Assembly: GCA_944548615.1 (NCBI GenBank)
Contig: OX155965.1
Span: 18,534,201 to 18,598,200, forward strand
Reading direction: 5' to 3'
Length of the DNA: 64,000 nt
Source: Micropterix aruncella
Taxonomy: Eukaryota; Arthropoda; Insecta; Lepidoptera; Micropterigidae
Below are positions 49,201-61,369 of this stretch, piece after piece. How positions within the stretch are numbered: position 1 is the first letter of the stretch; every line of letters starts with the position of its first letter. The notes beneath the pieces were generated by a model. That model was not told the DNA's origin and did not search any database. It worked only from the letters and a program-made list of their open reading frames with translations. The position numbers and the translations under genes are program-made.

Positions 49201-52200
49201 AATTTTAAGTTTAACGAAGAAGTCCAACCATGGGATCGACGCATTGAAGAAACAATATGAAAATCTGTTGATGTTTGAGGGCAACATGTTGAAAATTAAA
49301 AAGTAATTTAAAGATAAAAATATGTTTTTGTGATAGTAAAAAAAACTATTTTTGTGATATTGAATTGCAAATGTTTCTACCGCTGCAGAGATGACGGCAT
49401 CTGCTTGCGCTGGTAATAGCGAGCGTAATTTTACCTGAAACAAAAAAAATAAACCAAGATATTAACTTTTACATACCTATGTATTTTGTAAATTTTTCAA
49501 TGATTTAAAGAAATAAAATCGATTTTCGCCCAAAAAAATGTGTTTAACTAGTAGTAGTAGTAGTAGTAGATAGAGTGCACGGGGGGCTTGTTTCCAGCCC
49601 TTGATGTCACCTAGATCTGTAAGGTCTTTTGTAACTACCCACTGTGTGGTTAGGTCAGTGGTGAGCTAGTAGCCGGTACTTCTTACCAGTCCAAGTAGGT
49701 CACTGGCCTTCAAGTTGGGCAGATCGCTGGGTTCGAGAGAGGCTCGTCCCAGTAAACTGTGTCTTTTGGCGGCGAGCCCTGGACAGCGGCCAACAATGTG
49801 TATGCTGTCTTCAGGTTCCTCGCCACATATTCGGCAATCCTTGCTCTCAGTCAAGCCAAGGTTGAATAGATGAGCTCTAAGGGTCGTGTGTCTGGTGAGG
49901 AGACCGATAGTGGTTCTAAGGTTCCTCATGCTCATGTCAAGTAGGGCCTTGGTTTTCTTCTGTAGTGGTTGCTCCATCATGGCTTTTGCCTGGCGACATC
50001 CCTGACTCTGTTTCCAGGAAGCCGGATGTTCCTGCTCCAAGCAGTCCCTGATGATTTTCTTACCTGTAGCGAAGGGGACCCCTACAACTGGCTCCACTGG
50101 GCATTCCAGTGTGCCCAGTTTTGCCAGTCTGTCGGCCTCTTCGTTTCCGGGTATGCCATGGTGACCCGGTATCCATATTAGGGTGATTTTGTTGGATTTT
50201 CCCAATTTGTTGAGCTCCTGCATGCAGTCCCAGACCACAGAACATTCTGTGGTGGCTTTAGCCAGAGCGTCCAGTGCTGCTCTGCTGTCAGAGCAGATGA
50301 GGATTTGTCTGTTTTTTACCTCAAGTCGACTTTGTAGTTTTATGCATTCCAATGTGGCAAATACCTCGGCTTGGAAAACGGTGGCGTATTGTCCAAGGGG
50401 GATGCTGATTCTGTGGTTGGTTTTGGGTCCATACACGCCTGCCCCAAAACGTCTATTTGTTCCTGAGCCGTCGGTGAACCAGGCGTCTGCGTTGTGGCTT
50501 TGAAGCCACTGCGGATTTTTCCATTCTTCCCTGGTGGGGATTAGGATTTTATAGGACTTCTTCGAAATTTTTTTCTGTAGTCGATCCTGGGTCAGAGTGA
50601 ATGGGCTTTTGTGGAGGAGGTTTAGCTCAGGATGATTGTGCCCTCCTCGCTTCCACTCGCCCAAATACTTCAGTCTGTATGCTGTAAGTCTGGCGGAGTG
50701 GATGATGAGCTTGTCCAGAGGCGGGCAGCAGAGTGCCGCCTCTAATCCCGCTGTTGGGATGGTTTTCATGACGCCAGTTGCAGCCCTCAGGTATTAGAAG
50801 GCTTTTAAGCATTTTTATTGTCTCAAGCTTTTTCACCCTGGACCACCAGACTATTGCAGCATAGGTTAGTCTAGGCAGCAGTAATGCCCTGTAGAGCCAT
50901 AAGGCGACCCTGGGTTTGAACCCCCAGGTTTTTCCCATGACTCTTTTGCACGTCCACAAAGAGGCATAGAAGGTCTGCCTCTTGCGCTCGAGGTGGTGCT
51001 TCCAATTGAGCTTTGGGTCTAGATAGACTCCAAGGTATTTGACTACTGTAGCGTATTCTATCTCCTTATCCCAGAGCTTGAGACACTCAATGGGTTCGGG
51101 TTTGTATTTTCTGGTGAAAATTATGGCCTTAGTCTTGCTTGGATTAGCGGACAGACCTCTGGCCTAGCACCAGTCTTGGGTGGTCTTAAGTGCTTTGTCC
51201 ATGAGCTCCTTAAGTTTAACTAGTAAAAATAGAGGATTTTTTTTGTTTTTTTCAGTTTATATAAAGGAGAATTTAATATTCTTTAATATTTTTTTTGGAA
51301 CAATGCGATCCGTCAAGTAGTTTTCTTTATCATCGGCGCAAAACTGAAAAATATGGTTTTGAGAAGAATGCGTTTAAAGTTTTCTTTAAAGAAAAGTAGT
51401 AAGTTTTTTTATACTTACAGCAATCTTAGACTATCAGCTATTCCAGAGGTAAAATATTCATGAATAGATTTCAACTTAAACTAAAAAAAAATTTTTTTTT
51501 TGCTTTCTAAACCAGCCCTACCCCCCCCCCCCCCCTTAAGATGCCGAGGGTGATACAGTGTAAGTAGGTATGCTCGCATACGGCAAGACCTTAAAACCTA
51601 CCATGCCCGGCTATTGGTTCTGAATCCACATACACTTCTCTAGAATTACTCATATATATTATGACGGGCCCGACCCTGGGTGATGAATCCCGCAGCAGCT
51701 GAGTTTTTATATTTTCTTTTCATATTTTCAGACAAGATCCAGCCTATCGCCATACCACCTATAGACTACAGTTTTGTCGGTTTCTATTCCACGGTGACCG
51801 GTTGGGGAATGCCCTCAGAAGGTAATCTCTACATATTGTTCCTATAAAGCTATGAGTATTGCAAGCCAAATTTCTAAAATTATATAGACCACAAAAAACT
51901 TAGTAAGTACAGGGTTATGCAGGGAATTGAACATTTTAAAGTAAGGTAATTTGCACGAATAAACATATGAAAAGGGCATGTATACAGTATGCCATTTATG
52001 TTTCCATTAATTCGTGCCTTATGTTTTCATTCACTTTAATATGAGCAGTATTATTTGTACGCTTCGTCGCCCAATCTCTAGCGCAGCTGCATGTTGCCGA
52101 ACGGAGCGGCGAGGGCTTCTATCGATGGAAGCTTTAACAGCTGCAAAGTTCTCTGAGGTATGTGCCGTTTGAACGCCACCTGGAGGCTTCTTTCTCAAGG

Positions 52201-54942
52201 CTGTACCAGTTTGTTCAAAATTACGCACCCACATTGTAATTGTATGAGGTGATGGGACTTGTCCATGATGTCCTAGCTGGTAATGCTGTCAAAATACCCT
52301 TTGTGCAGCAGTCACACTATCACCCTGCTTGTAAAACGCTCTCAAATCTTTCTACACCAACAACTTTCACAACAACTACGCATCGGTTCCGAACAACTTT
52401 CAGCACTAGTGTTGTCAACTCTAACGTTCAAAATTTCCCGTTTCGCTGAGCAATCCTGTATTATTGGGTTGTGTGCGCAAAACCTTTTGTAGAAGGCACA
52501 AGCGGCGACTTCCCGAAAGGTGTAAAATGCATGTCACAACGTCCAAGCAAGCATCCGTACAAAGCTCAACTTGCACAATAGCTACAATAACGGGCGGTGT
52601 TGCACAATAGCTACAAACAGATTTTACATGGCAATTTCCTAGAAATCTACTATAGTATGTCATACTATGATTTGCCAAGATGAACAGTCCAAAATGAACC
52701 CCGACCCGCACAATCACAAAAGGGTCATGACTCCATAAATGCTCTCCAAAGGTCATTATATGATCATGGCAGATCGACGATTGAAATTATCTCAAATGGC
52801 TGACAGTGTAGCTATCTCTAAAGAAAGGGTGCATCAGATCCCGAGTGAAAAATTGCATATGTAAAAGCTATCCGCCCGTTGGATGCTGCATTTGCCTACT
52901 TTGATCAAAAAAGAAATCGAATGCAAAACTCTCAATACTGTTTGGACCGTTTCAAGAGTAATAGAGTAGAGCAGATGAAACGTGGGTAAACCATTATATA
53001 ATATAGTATAAAAAATCTAAAATTCAATCAAAACAGTGGACAGAATCAGTGTTCTGCTCCAAAGAAAGCTAAAGCTGTAAAATCAGCTGGGAAAGTGATG
53101 GCATCAGTCTTTTGGGATGCAAAGGCAATTTCGGTGATAGATTACCTTCCGAAAGATAAAACGATTACTGGTGAATACTATACGAATCTATTTCACAAGC
53201 TACAGAAATGTATTCAGGTCAGACTTTCACCTGTTCCCCAAGTTTAAAACCTTTTTAGGTTAACGAATCATGATGTTACGGCTGCTTTAGAAAAGTATTT
53301 TGCAGGCCTTGAGGAAAGTCTTTTTACTAAGGGTGTAACTGCTTTGGATAGTATATGGACAAGTGCATAGAACAGGAGACTTTTAAAAAATAAGGATAAT
53401 TTTGTCTTGCTAAACTGAGCATTTCCTAGGCCAGATATTAATCAACCCGCCCTCGTATCTAATAAAATAAAGTTGTCTGTTTGTATTCTCAGGTGTTCAT
53501 ATAGTATCGCCACAGCTCAGAGAAGCCGGGATAGTAATTTCTCAGTTCTCCAGATGCAACTCTTTCTACGCTAACCTGCTGATTTCTTCCCAAATCTGTG
53601 CAGATGGCAATGGAAGGGCTACTTGTCAGGTAAGCAACGGCGGCAACTTAATAGCCCAAGATAGTGAAGTATCGACGCACCGCACAAGCGAGTATCCGTA
53701 CGGTTTGATGTACGAGTCTAAGGAGCGAGGGAGAACATAGATAAATTAGTATAATGCACCTGAGGGTGAAGAAAGAAAAGATGGCGGTTTGTTGGACGGG
53801 CAGCTTTGCCAAATGGCTAGCACATTTTCCAGCCATAATACTGATGGTAGTTATATGATAATAATACTAATGGTTGATAATATTGATGACCGTCCCAAGA
53901 CGGTCGCTAAAAAAGCCAGATGCCACGTTATAAATAAACTAACCTCTTTCTCTGCACATTCAGATTAAAAATGAAAAAAATAGTAATTTCCCAAGTAAAA
54001 ATAGTAAAATAGACCTTTTCTTAGAATCAACAATATTGAAGACTATCGTGATTGTTTGACATTATAAATGAGATAAAAACGAATTTATCGCATAAATTTT
54101 GTAGCACCCGACGTTTCGGCGATGTTCCAACCACCGTTGTCGAGGGTTGACTGACAGTCGGTCTAGATTAGATAGTATTTGTTGGATATTTTCGGTTTCG
54201 ATTTCTTCAATTTGGAACAGAAATATGACAATATGTGCCAGATATATGGCAGAACTGAGTAGTTTCCACCGAATGCTTGCGCCACAGTATAGGTACCAGA
54301 CAGTAGCGTCTCTTAGAAAAAAGTTGAAATCGAAGCGATTTACGTCATGAGTGCTAAGGGCTCGCATATGGCCGCCATGTGTCTACTACTCCGCCGATGC
54401 AGATGTCAAACGTTTGAGAAATTCGGCAACCTATGCACGCGCATATGCTAACCAATCGAGACGTACCCTCTGCTTACATCCCTTGCACCCTATCCCCGCA
54501 ATGCTTTATCGCTCAAGAATGCATCTACTGTTCTATCGGTGTACTGTGCTCGTCACTTCACACCTTTCAGGAACGCGGCCGCTGCGCCCTCTAATGGAAG
54601 AAAACGGCAGTGTGCATCTCCATTAGTCCAAATTAAAAATAAATAGTAAATTGACATTTCATAGGGCGATAACGGAGGACCGCTCGTCGTGGCATTCAGA
54701 GGATTTTTGTATCAAGTAAGTTGATTTTTAATATTCAGGTCTAGCGAACATACAACTGATGTTTTCGTTCTTTGCAGGTAGGGATTGCGTCTTTTACGTC
54801 AGTCCATGGTTGCAATGACGTACTACCATCGGTATTCACAAGAGTTGCGTCTTTTGGAGGTTGGATTCAAGAGACGGCAAACCTCGATCTCGACCTCGAC
54901 TTATTCGAACAGTTGATGCTAACCGAGCAGTGGCAGGCGTAA
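43241..54942 (+). CDS. Chymotrypsin-like (S1A) serine protease homologue C, complete, catalytic Ser replaced by Asn
   Basis: Six exons: 43241-43375, 44777-45065, 51732-51821, 53493-53629, 54665-54715 and 54778-54942. All introns are GT-AG and phases close, giving 288 residues and a TAA stop. An in-frame GTG at 43205 is not used; the ATG at 43241 opens a signal peptide (MLYLLYFCVILQSSVALS). The propeptide ends GR|IVSG (Ile31). The catalytic His is H74 (TAAHC) and the Asp is D128 (N-D-V-A-L). The serine motif reads G-D-N-G-G-P, with Asn220 where the nucleophile Ser should be (gat aac gga). GWGM and the paired cysteines are kept, so the fold should form but hydrolysis should not. Exon 2 has an acidic DDDDE loop after the His. 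A polyadenylation signal (aataaa) is at 54995-55000. Introns 2-4 are filled with mobile elements. Likely a secreted or midgut protease homologue; tissue is not shown by sequence. Confidence 0.93.
44041..44078 (+). repeat. (AAT)n microsatellite
   Basis: Imperfect aat/taa repeat in intron 1 of gene C. Confidence 0.85.
45213..45765 (-). mobile_element. 'accgacttc'-type inverted-repeat element, copy 2
   Basis: Ends aaaaaccgacttaattttt and tttgaagtcggttaaaaag. The interior is the same as 37693-38254 in reverse, with the repeated gttgaccgttgaggagtt unit. It starts about 150 bp after the donor of gene C exon 2. Confidence 0.78.
46303..47671 (+). mobile_element. GC-rich non-autonomous retroelement, host copy interrupted by the nested copy
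   Basis: The plus-strand copy occupies 46303-46756 and 47440-47671, with the opposite-strand copy between. Joined length (not written out) is about 690 bp, equal to other copies. The 3' end consists of short repeats of cccattagg, a LINE/SINE-like tail. It lies in intron 2 of gene C. Confidence 0.85.
46757..47426 (-). mobile_element. GC-rich non-autonomous retroelement, full copy nested in another copy
   Basis: A 670-bp minus-strand copy. Its 5' end is the conserved gttgtcaactacaacgggcg and its 3' end is the gggcccgttagctccca tail. Both sides carry the 13-bp duplication tgttagttagagt (46744-46756 and 47427-47439), so it inserted by target-primed reverse transcription into the same-family element that surrounds it. 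No convincing coding frame. Confidence 0.88.
48024..48500 (+). mobile_element. ACTTTCCCGG-family element, copy 2
   Basis: Bounded by gactttcccggcaagtagcc near 48048 and gctgggccgggaaagtaa near 48472, which are inverted relative to each other. Interior matches the 16.2-16.7 kb copy. In intron 2 of gene C. Confidence 0.72.
49554..51213 (-). mobile_element. 5'-truncated I-like LINE with RNase H, bounded by a 12-bp target duplication
   Basis: The insertion lies inside intron 2 of gene C. Both sides carry gtttaactagta (49542-49553 and 51214-51225), the target-site duplication. The 3' end has a short (CTA)n tail at 49554-49571 (read as tag repeats on the plus strand). The left-over coding part starts within the reverse transcriptase, so the copy is 5'-truncated, as is usual for target-primed insertion. 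Confidence 0.9.
49666..51190 (-). pseudogene. LINE reverse transcriptase C-terminus plus RNase H and CCHC, frameshifted
   Basis: Reading begins near 51190 (LSANPSKTKAIIF), goes through VALWLYRALLLPRLTYAA, and shifts frame by one near 50780. From 50769 to 49666 it is open. RNase H motifs are intact: WFTDGSG, AEVFATLECIK, LICSDSRAALDAL and WIPGHHGIPGNEEADRLAK supply the D-E-D-D residues. A Cys/His cluster (CRICGEEPEDSIHIVGRCP) lies near the C-terminus. RNase H after the RT points to the I/R1-type superfamily. A stop is present at about 51165 as well. Confidence 0.85.
51521..51535 (+). repeat. Poly-C run in gene C intron 2
   Basis: 15 C, about 200 bp before the acceptor of exon 3. Confidence 0.9.
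52031..52400 (-). pseudogene. DNA-transposon helix-turn-helix fragment (DUF4817-like, mariner/IS630 group)
   Basis: Minus-strand reading includes VPSPHTITMWVRNFEQTGTA, RKKPPGGVQTAHTSENFAAV and SPRRSVRQHAAALEI, the DNA-binding region of this transposase lineage. One in-frame stop is in the upstream half, and the catalytic domain is missing. It lies in intron 3 of gene C, on the opposite strand. Confidence 0.72.
52766..53370 (+). pseudogene. Mariner (SETMAR-like) transposase relic
   Basis: Plus-strand pieces in shifting frames include DETWVNHY (first catalytic Asp), SAPKKAKAVKSAGKVMAS and VFWDAKAISVIDYLPK. They also include FAGLEESLFTKGVTALDSIW near the end. The segment with the second catalytic Asp is deleted near 53215-53255. 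It is in intron 3 of gene C. Confidence 0.8.
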
Positions 54943-57051
54943 GCCTCTCTCACCCCAATATCAAGATTGATATCGGATATGAGAGCCAGCCGCAAATAAA
55001 ACCATTGTATATGTTGTAAAGGCAGAAAATTTTATTTCAATTTCGAATATCTAGCGAATGTCTCCAATCTAATGTAATAGTCACATCAATTTGAGAAGAT
55101 TTTCAATCTTCCTTACGTAATAATGCCAGTGTCACGTTTATTGGACTACGAGCGAGTGTACTTTTACTCCAAAAAACGTCACACAGAACCAATTCAGCTA
55201 TGCAAAATATAGATTTAAAAACAGCACTCATAAATCTGCGATTCTTTTTATTAAATTAAGGCAACGATTAATACACAACATTAAAAACTGAAGGAAACGA
55301 CTACAAACGAAGCACGTATGAAACAAATGAATAGCGACAGCAATATGAAGCTTTTATACGCTATTGGTCAAGATTACGTTTAAAATCTAAAATAGCATGA
55401 CGTGAAAAAAAACGAAAAAAAAAACGATGTTTTTAAATAAGAATGTAATATATTCAATAAATGCGCATACATATCGAAACAAAAAATAAAATAAAACACC
55501 CACTCGTAACAAAAATTGTCAGGATTCTTAAAAAATATCTTTAAGTTTAAAATTACAGTATCTTAAAATTGCCAAATTCGGAAAGTGCAAAAGTGCCACC
55601 GTAGGATACGGAAAATGTATGAAGAGGAGTATTGTGTCAGTGTGAGTAAAAAAGCTGAAAGATTAATTTTTTTAAATGTGTATACTTTGAGCGCTTTTAA
55701 AATGCGACAGGCACTTTTGTACTTTCCAAAAAAAAAAAAATGTGCACGATTTACAATACCTTTTTAATTTTAAAATGTACTGGCAGTTGCAACGTAATTA
55801 TTAAAATATTACTTAAAATACGAAATACAAATTTGACGCACTTCTTTCTATAAATGGATCAAGAGTCCGGAATAAAGATGATTAATTTTCGAAGGGATAA
55901 AGGATGTAGTTTTTTTTAACATTACATAGCGTATATCTTTTTAAATATATTAAATTACTCTATGCCCTACGTAGACATAAATAAAACGGCTATGATATTC
56001 AAATCCATTTATATGAAAAAATTATTCCGAACGATAACATTTGATAAATTAAATATTTTTACGATTGCAAAGTACGTAACGGCGATCGTTAATCGACTAA
56101 GATAAAATATATAATCGTATTCGTTTTTTGTTCTTCAATACGGAAGCTTACGTGAAGCAAGCGCTATTGAGAAGACGTCGTATTGCGTGTCGTTTTCGTG
56201 CGCTGGCGGACCATCCCATTTAACTGTGGAAAGAGCAATAGTGTCATTTGTTAGTTATACTTTACGAATGTGTAAGTGTCGCTATGCCTTCATTTTGCTG
56301 GTCAAGTGTTATCCGACATTCAATATTTCCATCATTTGAGATGTATCCTAACTGAGAAAAAAAATACATTTGAGATAACGTTTCGTTCCAGTAAAGTTTT
56401 TTCAAGATATATAAACTGAGATTATCTTATTATTTTTATATTATTAGATTAGAAACAAAAAATCTAAATGTGATGTGATTTGAAATGTTGGAAAAAGCCT
56501 AAAACTGCATAAGTTACAATAATAAAGGTTATATTTATTTTGTAAAATGCATGTGATATTTATTACTGCAGTCATACAAAATATTAATATTTGCCTAAAT
56601 ATTCATATTAAACTAACTAGGCCCTAGGATGGTAAGGCCTCTAGACAGGCATGCCAGAAAATTGTTTTACCTATACTGGGTTATAATTTATTTAAAAAAA
56701 AAAAAATTAGGTAGGTACCTTATCAAATTATTTATAAAACCATGAGATATCATTTAGAAAAATTAATTTAAGAGGGAATTAAAATTAAAGAATTACTTTA
56801 AAATAGTCAAAAATATTTCAAATTACTAAATATCTGAATTTAAGTCTAAAATTATCTAAAAAATGTGTTAGTCAAGATATTAATGTACGTAGTCAAAATA
56901 AAAAAAAAACAGTAATAGTCAAAAGATATAAATTTAAGCATTAGCCAGAACTATAAAATAAAGTATGCTAAATTTCATTATTTAAATCTTTTTTGAAATG
57001 GACCTACGTACGCGAGAAACGAGGGAAAATGAAAAGTAAAAAAAAGAGGCG
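54943..57051. other. Convergent intergenic region between gene C and beta-spectrin
   Basis: Very AT-rich. It holds the gene C polyadenylation signal and presumably the beta-spectrin 3' UTR (next to 57052). No other gene seen. Confidence 0.5.
54995..55000 (+). terminator. Polyadenylation signal of gene C
   Basis: aataaa 53 bp after the TAA stop, in a normal position for a short insect 3' UTR. Confidence 0.6.
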
Positions 57052-60000
57052 TTACTTTTTCTTGAGCGTGAAGAAAGAGCGACGCTTGGGCTCGTCCTTG
57101 GCGGGCGCGGGCAGAGTGTGCGAGCGGGAGCCGCCCGCGTCGTCTCGGCCGCGGAGGGCTCCGATCCACGCCGCCATCTCCGCGTCGTCGTGCGCCTGCA
57201 GCAGGAACTCCCCGCCGCTAGACAACCTTCCAAAACACACAATCCATTAGATCACCGATACGTGCAGCAATCTCCACATTCCATATGCTTTTGGATATTA
57301 GGAGAATTTTAATTACGGAAGAATATTCTACGCAAAAAACTGTGTTGAAAATCATTTATGACTTTTTTTCAGTTTAGGTTTTAGTTATTGAGGGAAAAAA
57401 TACTGAAAATCCGAAAGCTTAACATGAGTAATGCTTTGCCTCAGTAACGAAGGCCTAAGCTGAAAAACGTTAAACATACTAAGCTGGACGTTAATATGTT
57501 TCTAACAGTTAGTTTCTTGAAATACGCCTGTGATATTCAGGAAACTTATTATACTAATAATATTTCAAATTCACAAAATTAAAAATTACTTGATTCTGAA
57601 TACGTGTTTCTTCTTAGTGTAATCGGAAGCGACATCGGCGGTGGAACCGGCCAAATCCAGCGGCGGCTCGCCCCTCCAGTACTGGTCGGGAGTGGCTTTG
57701 TACACTTTGGCATCTTTGTAGAACGCCATGCGACCGTCCTTTGCGACTACGTACACCTTGTCCCATGATCTGGAAAAAATATTTGATAATTAAATATTTA
57801 TCTTCCTAATGAAACCACAGTATTGAAAGCGACATTTTTTATGATAATCACTTATTTTTCCTCAAACTGCCTGAATATGTGGTATCTATCTATAACCAGG
57901 TAAAATACTGCAGTGCTATTTGAAAGACACTACCTGTTATAAGCGACCTGACAAATATTGCAGGTATGAGGTGTGATTGGAAAGTTTTAACTACGTTATC
58001 TTTTCACCGTTGCCCTGAATAATGTGCTCTTACAACGAGCCTATAGGATGATATGACATTCTATTATAAAATTTAGAAAAACACTACAAGCAAAATAAAT
58101 GATCAATTTCTCTGTTTTCTATTTAATTACGAGCTGTGATTGAAAAATGGACTGTAATTTCAAAACGGCAGTGCATACAGGCTATTGCGATGGATCTCCT
58201 TCAAAATAGTCCCATTCTGACAAAACACACCGACTCCAACGTTCTACTTTTGAAACCATTCCTGGAAATTTGCTTAATTTAAAATTGTTAAGAACCTTCT
58301 CTGTATTTACCTAGATATCTTCAACGAAGCCAAATCGCTTCCCTTTCAATGAATTTTTCAATTTAGGAAACAGGTAGAACTCAGCAGGGGCTAGATCAGG
58401 AGAATTAGGGGGGTTGCAGATGCACAGGAATTGAGATTTCTGCCAAAAAAACCAGATTGAGAATGCACAATAAGCTGGTAACTCAACGGACTTTTAAATA
58501 TTTCCTTAAAATTGATTGAACTGCATAAAAACGTAAAAACAGTTCATCAGCAATATTTTTATATAGTATATTTGTATATATTATATAAGACATCGATTAG
58601 ATTATATACCTGAAATCTGAAAGACAAATTGGTAAGAACTTTCCCGGCAATTTCTTTTTTCAAGATGAAGACAGATATAAACAATTTGACACCCCCCTCC
58701 CTCCCCACCCCCCCAACGTTTAAAACCATTTTCAGACTGAAGCCTGTCTGTGAGTCTGTGTGTGGGTCTGTGTGTGTGTGGTATGGCTGTGTGTATTCCT
58801 CCACGATAGTGCCCAAACTCTTCATCCGATTGAGCTGAAATTTGGCATGTATGCTTCATTTCGTCATGGCAAGAGTTGAAAAGATTGTGGTTGAAATTGG
58901 TTCACCTTTTTTTATTTGTTATAATTGTATTGCTTAAGGTTGCTGGCAGCTGGCGCCATCTGTTCCCCGGAAAACTATGTCTCTATTTAGCCGCGGCTCG
59001 TGCCTTCGCTTAGATGCGCGCTTCTGAAGCTTTTTTGCTGGATTTTCGCTAGATGGCCTTATGCTACTACTCGAATTTGCTTGGAATAAAATGAAATGTT
59101 ATTTATGGTTATAAATTCCAATGTTGTTAACTAATATTACGGATCTTCCAACATTCCTATGACAGTTACTGTGATTCTGCAAAGTCTTGCCTGGAAAGTC
59201 TTGGTGTGACACAAACGTTTTTTTTTTTAATGCAAAACATCGTCCACTAAGGACTAGCAATTCGATGTACCTATACATCTATGTAGATGCGATTTCGCAG
59301 CGTCATATTCAGCATTTCATTTTCCATTAGCCTTCCTGGGCCTTAGCAGTTGGAAATATATTTTATTAAATTGGGCAAAATTAAAGGAGAGTAAATTTGA
59401 AAACTTACCTATTGGAAGCTCTCTTTGTGGTGGATTCCCATTCATGTTTCCTTACTAAAATACCTTCCATGGCTTCGTCATCCCCGGGACTCTGTCCTTC
59501 TATTAAATACAAAGAAAATATTATAGCAACAAATCAAACTTAATCAAAACGGCATGAAATAAGTGAAGTATGAATATTAGCTAATGGTTTTGAACTACAG
59601 TAGTCCCTCGTTATGCGCGGTCGAGTAAAATGATTGCAATTCAATAAAAATTTAGTCAATGAAGTGTATAATTAAATTATTACCTGAATATTTGGTATTT
59701 TCCTGGGGTTAACACATAACCCGTTGGTAATAAACCTATCCACATCTATACTTTCTACTGTAATGACTTCTTCTTTCTTTAAAATTAATTTAAGTGAATT
59801 TTATGGTTGATTATCCAATTCATATTTACTGATAGTTAATTTGACACTTTCTTCCGACGACTGTTGCGAAGTTGGGATTCTCGAGTATAAAATTATAATT
59901 ATTGGTCTAATTACTACTGAATTTTTCATTTATTAGGTATCTATTGACCAATAATATTATTGAAATATTTCTAAATTTAGATAGGTAGCAATTTTTTTTA

Positions 60001-61369
60001 ACTAATAAAAGAAAAACAGCATTTTATTTATTTGCAGAGAAACGTAATTTTGATTTTAAAACAAGAGATGCTAATAAATGCAAATTTTTAAAGTAAATGC
60101 GAATAAATGCAAATTTTCTTTATTAATTTGTTCCACGAGGTTTTTACCTTATTATAAAGAAATTATATATCGAAATCTAATACTATCGATTTTAAAATTT
60201 CCTTTGGATCATGTAAGCTCTACAAGAGGAAGGTGGTTAGGTTTAAATGTAAGACTATTGATATTTATCTCATTAGGAATCATTAACATTTATTTAGTAA
60301 AATGTTAAGGAAAACCTTTGCATTTTATAAAGAAACCGTAAATAATACAATTAAAATTGTAGTATTTCACCATCTCCATAGAATTTGCTTGTAATAGAAG
60401 TCTAGTAGAATATTTCAAAAATACTAAAACTAGTGGTCGGTCATTAAATCATGCTTGAAAACAACCAACATTCACCCAAAAATAAATGCTTTTTTAATGC
60501 AAAATGGCGCTAAATTATGTAATTTCATTTCAAAATCTATTTATATAGAAAATGTAAAAGAATAATATTAGGTTCCATATAAAAAATATTATTAATAAAA
60601 AATGGGTTACCCCAAGTTGTAGAAAAATGATTTTCTAATTTATATTTTTGGCAATTTATATTTTTGGCAAATAAGAGGCAATTTCACGTCCCTGATGAAT
60701 TTTTAAAATTTAAATTAAATGTTGCGAACAAATGCAAAATTTGGCATTTTGAATATCATTTTTTGCAAATTTAACTTTCTGTTTGGACAAAAATTAGTAC
60801 CAACTGATATAAATAAAATTACTCTGATTATGGTTATTAGAGTGTACTAGATATAGAATAAAGGTATAGCTTCAAACAGCATGCATTTAAGATGTGGCTA
60901 TCATCCTGTACTGTGCATTACCTGGATGCAAAATTCGATTTGATTTATACATTGAACTGAACAACTTCTACAATCGACACCTATCATAATCGTCAATGTC
61001 TTGTAGTATTTTATAGTTACTGTTGCACATAATAATGGACTACTGTAAGCACTCGAAGAATGAATAATGACAAGAATGGCAATGTGGACGGTTTTAACTC
61101 TAGCGCATAGTGGTGTCGGTTTGGTTAAAGTGGCTCTATACGAAAAATGTGATTTCGATAAAAAAGAACCGGTGCAGTGGAGTATCTATCGGATATCCTT
61201 TGTCTACCTTCGTCGTCGCTGTGCGATCCCCTGGCGCCTTCGAGCATGGGCTGTTTCTTGGAGCGCCAGCGGAAACTGCGGAACGGGGATTTGCTGCGCG
61301 AACGGCTTTTGCCGCCGCTGCGCGAACCCGACGGCGGAGACGTCGCCGACCGGCGGCCCTCGGATAGCG
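57052..61369 (-). CDS. beta-Spec: Beta-spectrin, C-terminal exons (PH domain and basic tail)
   Basis: Four exons on the minus strand: 61369-61208 (start tentative), 59499-59409, 57769-57590 and 57226-57052. Phases join cleanly across all three introns, giving about 201 visible residues. The first exon is a Ser/Arg/Gly-rich linker. The next two start the pleckstrin-homology domain (EGILVRKHEWES, then a split Arg and SWDKVYVV). The last exon ends the PH helix (AEMAAWIGALR) and finishes with the conserved tail KDEPKRRSFFTLKKK and TAA. Beta-spectrin crosslinks actin and binds ankyrin under the plasma membrane; its PH domain binds phosphoinositides. The actin-binding domain and spectrin repeats lie beyond 64000. 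The acceptor of the first listed exon (cag at 61370-61372) is chosen by phase only; an upstream open frame exists without an AG acceptor. Introns hold a mariner relic and an inverted-repeat element. Confidence 0.93.
58160..58440 (-). pseudogene. Mariner transposase C-terminal relic
   Basis: Minus-strand reading contains PPNSPDLAPAEFYLFPKLKN (the third catalytic acid region) and FVEDI, then EKVLNNFKLSKFPGMVSKVE and RCVLSEWDYFEGD. It has a stop in the middle. It lies in a beta-spectrin intron, same strand as the gene. Confidence 0.78.
58640..59215 (-). mobile_element. ACTTTCCCGG-family element, copy 4 (inverted) in a beta-spectrin intron
   Basis: Bounded by actttcccggcaattt at about 58638 and tgcctggaaagtcttggtgtg at about 59189. 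The block tcatggcaagagttgaaaa and its flank match copies 1-3 in reverse. It has a GT-rich stretch at 58745-58795. Confidence 0.68.

Noticed and set aside
54103..54160. Possible hammerhead ribozyme
   Set aside because: The gaaac-gtc half is present but no ctgatga core was found at a workable distance.
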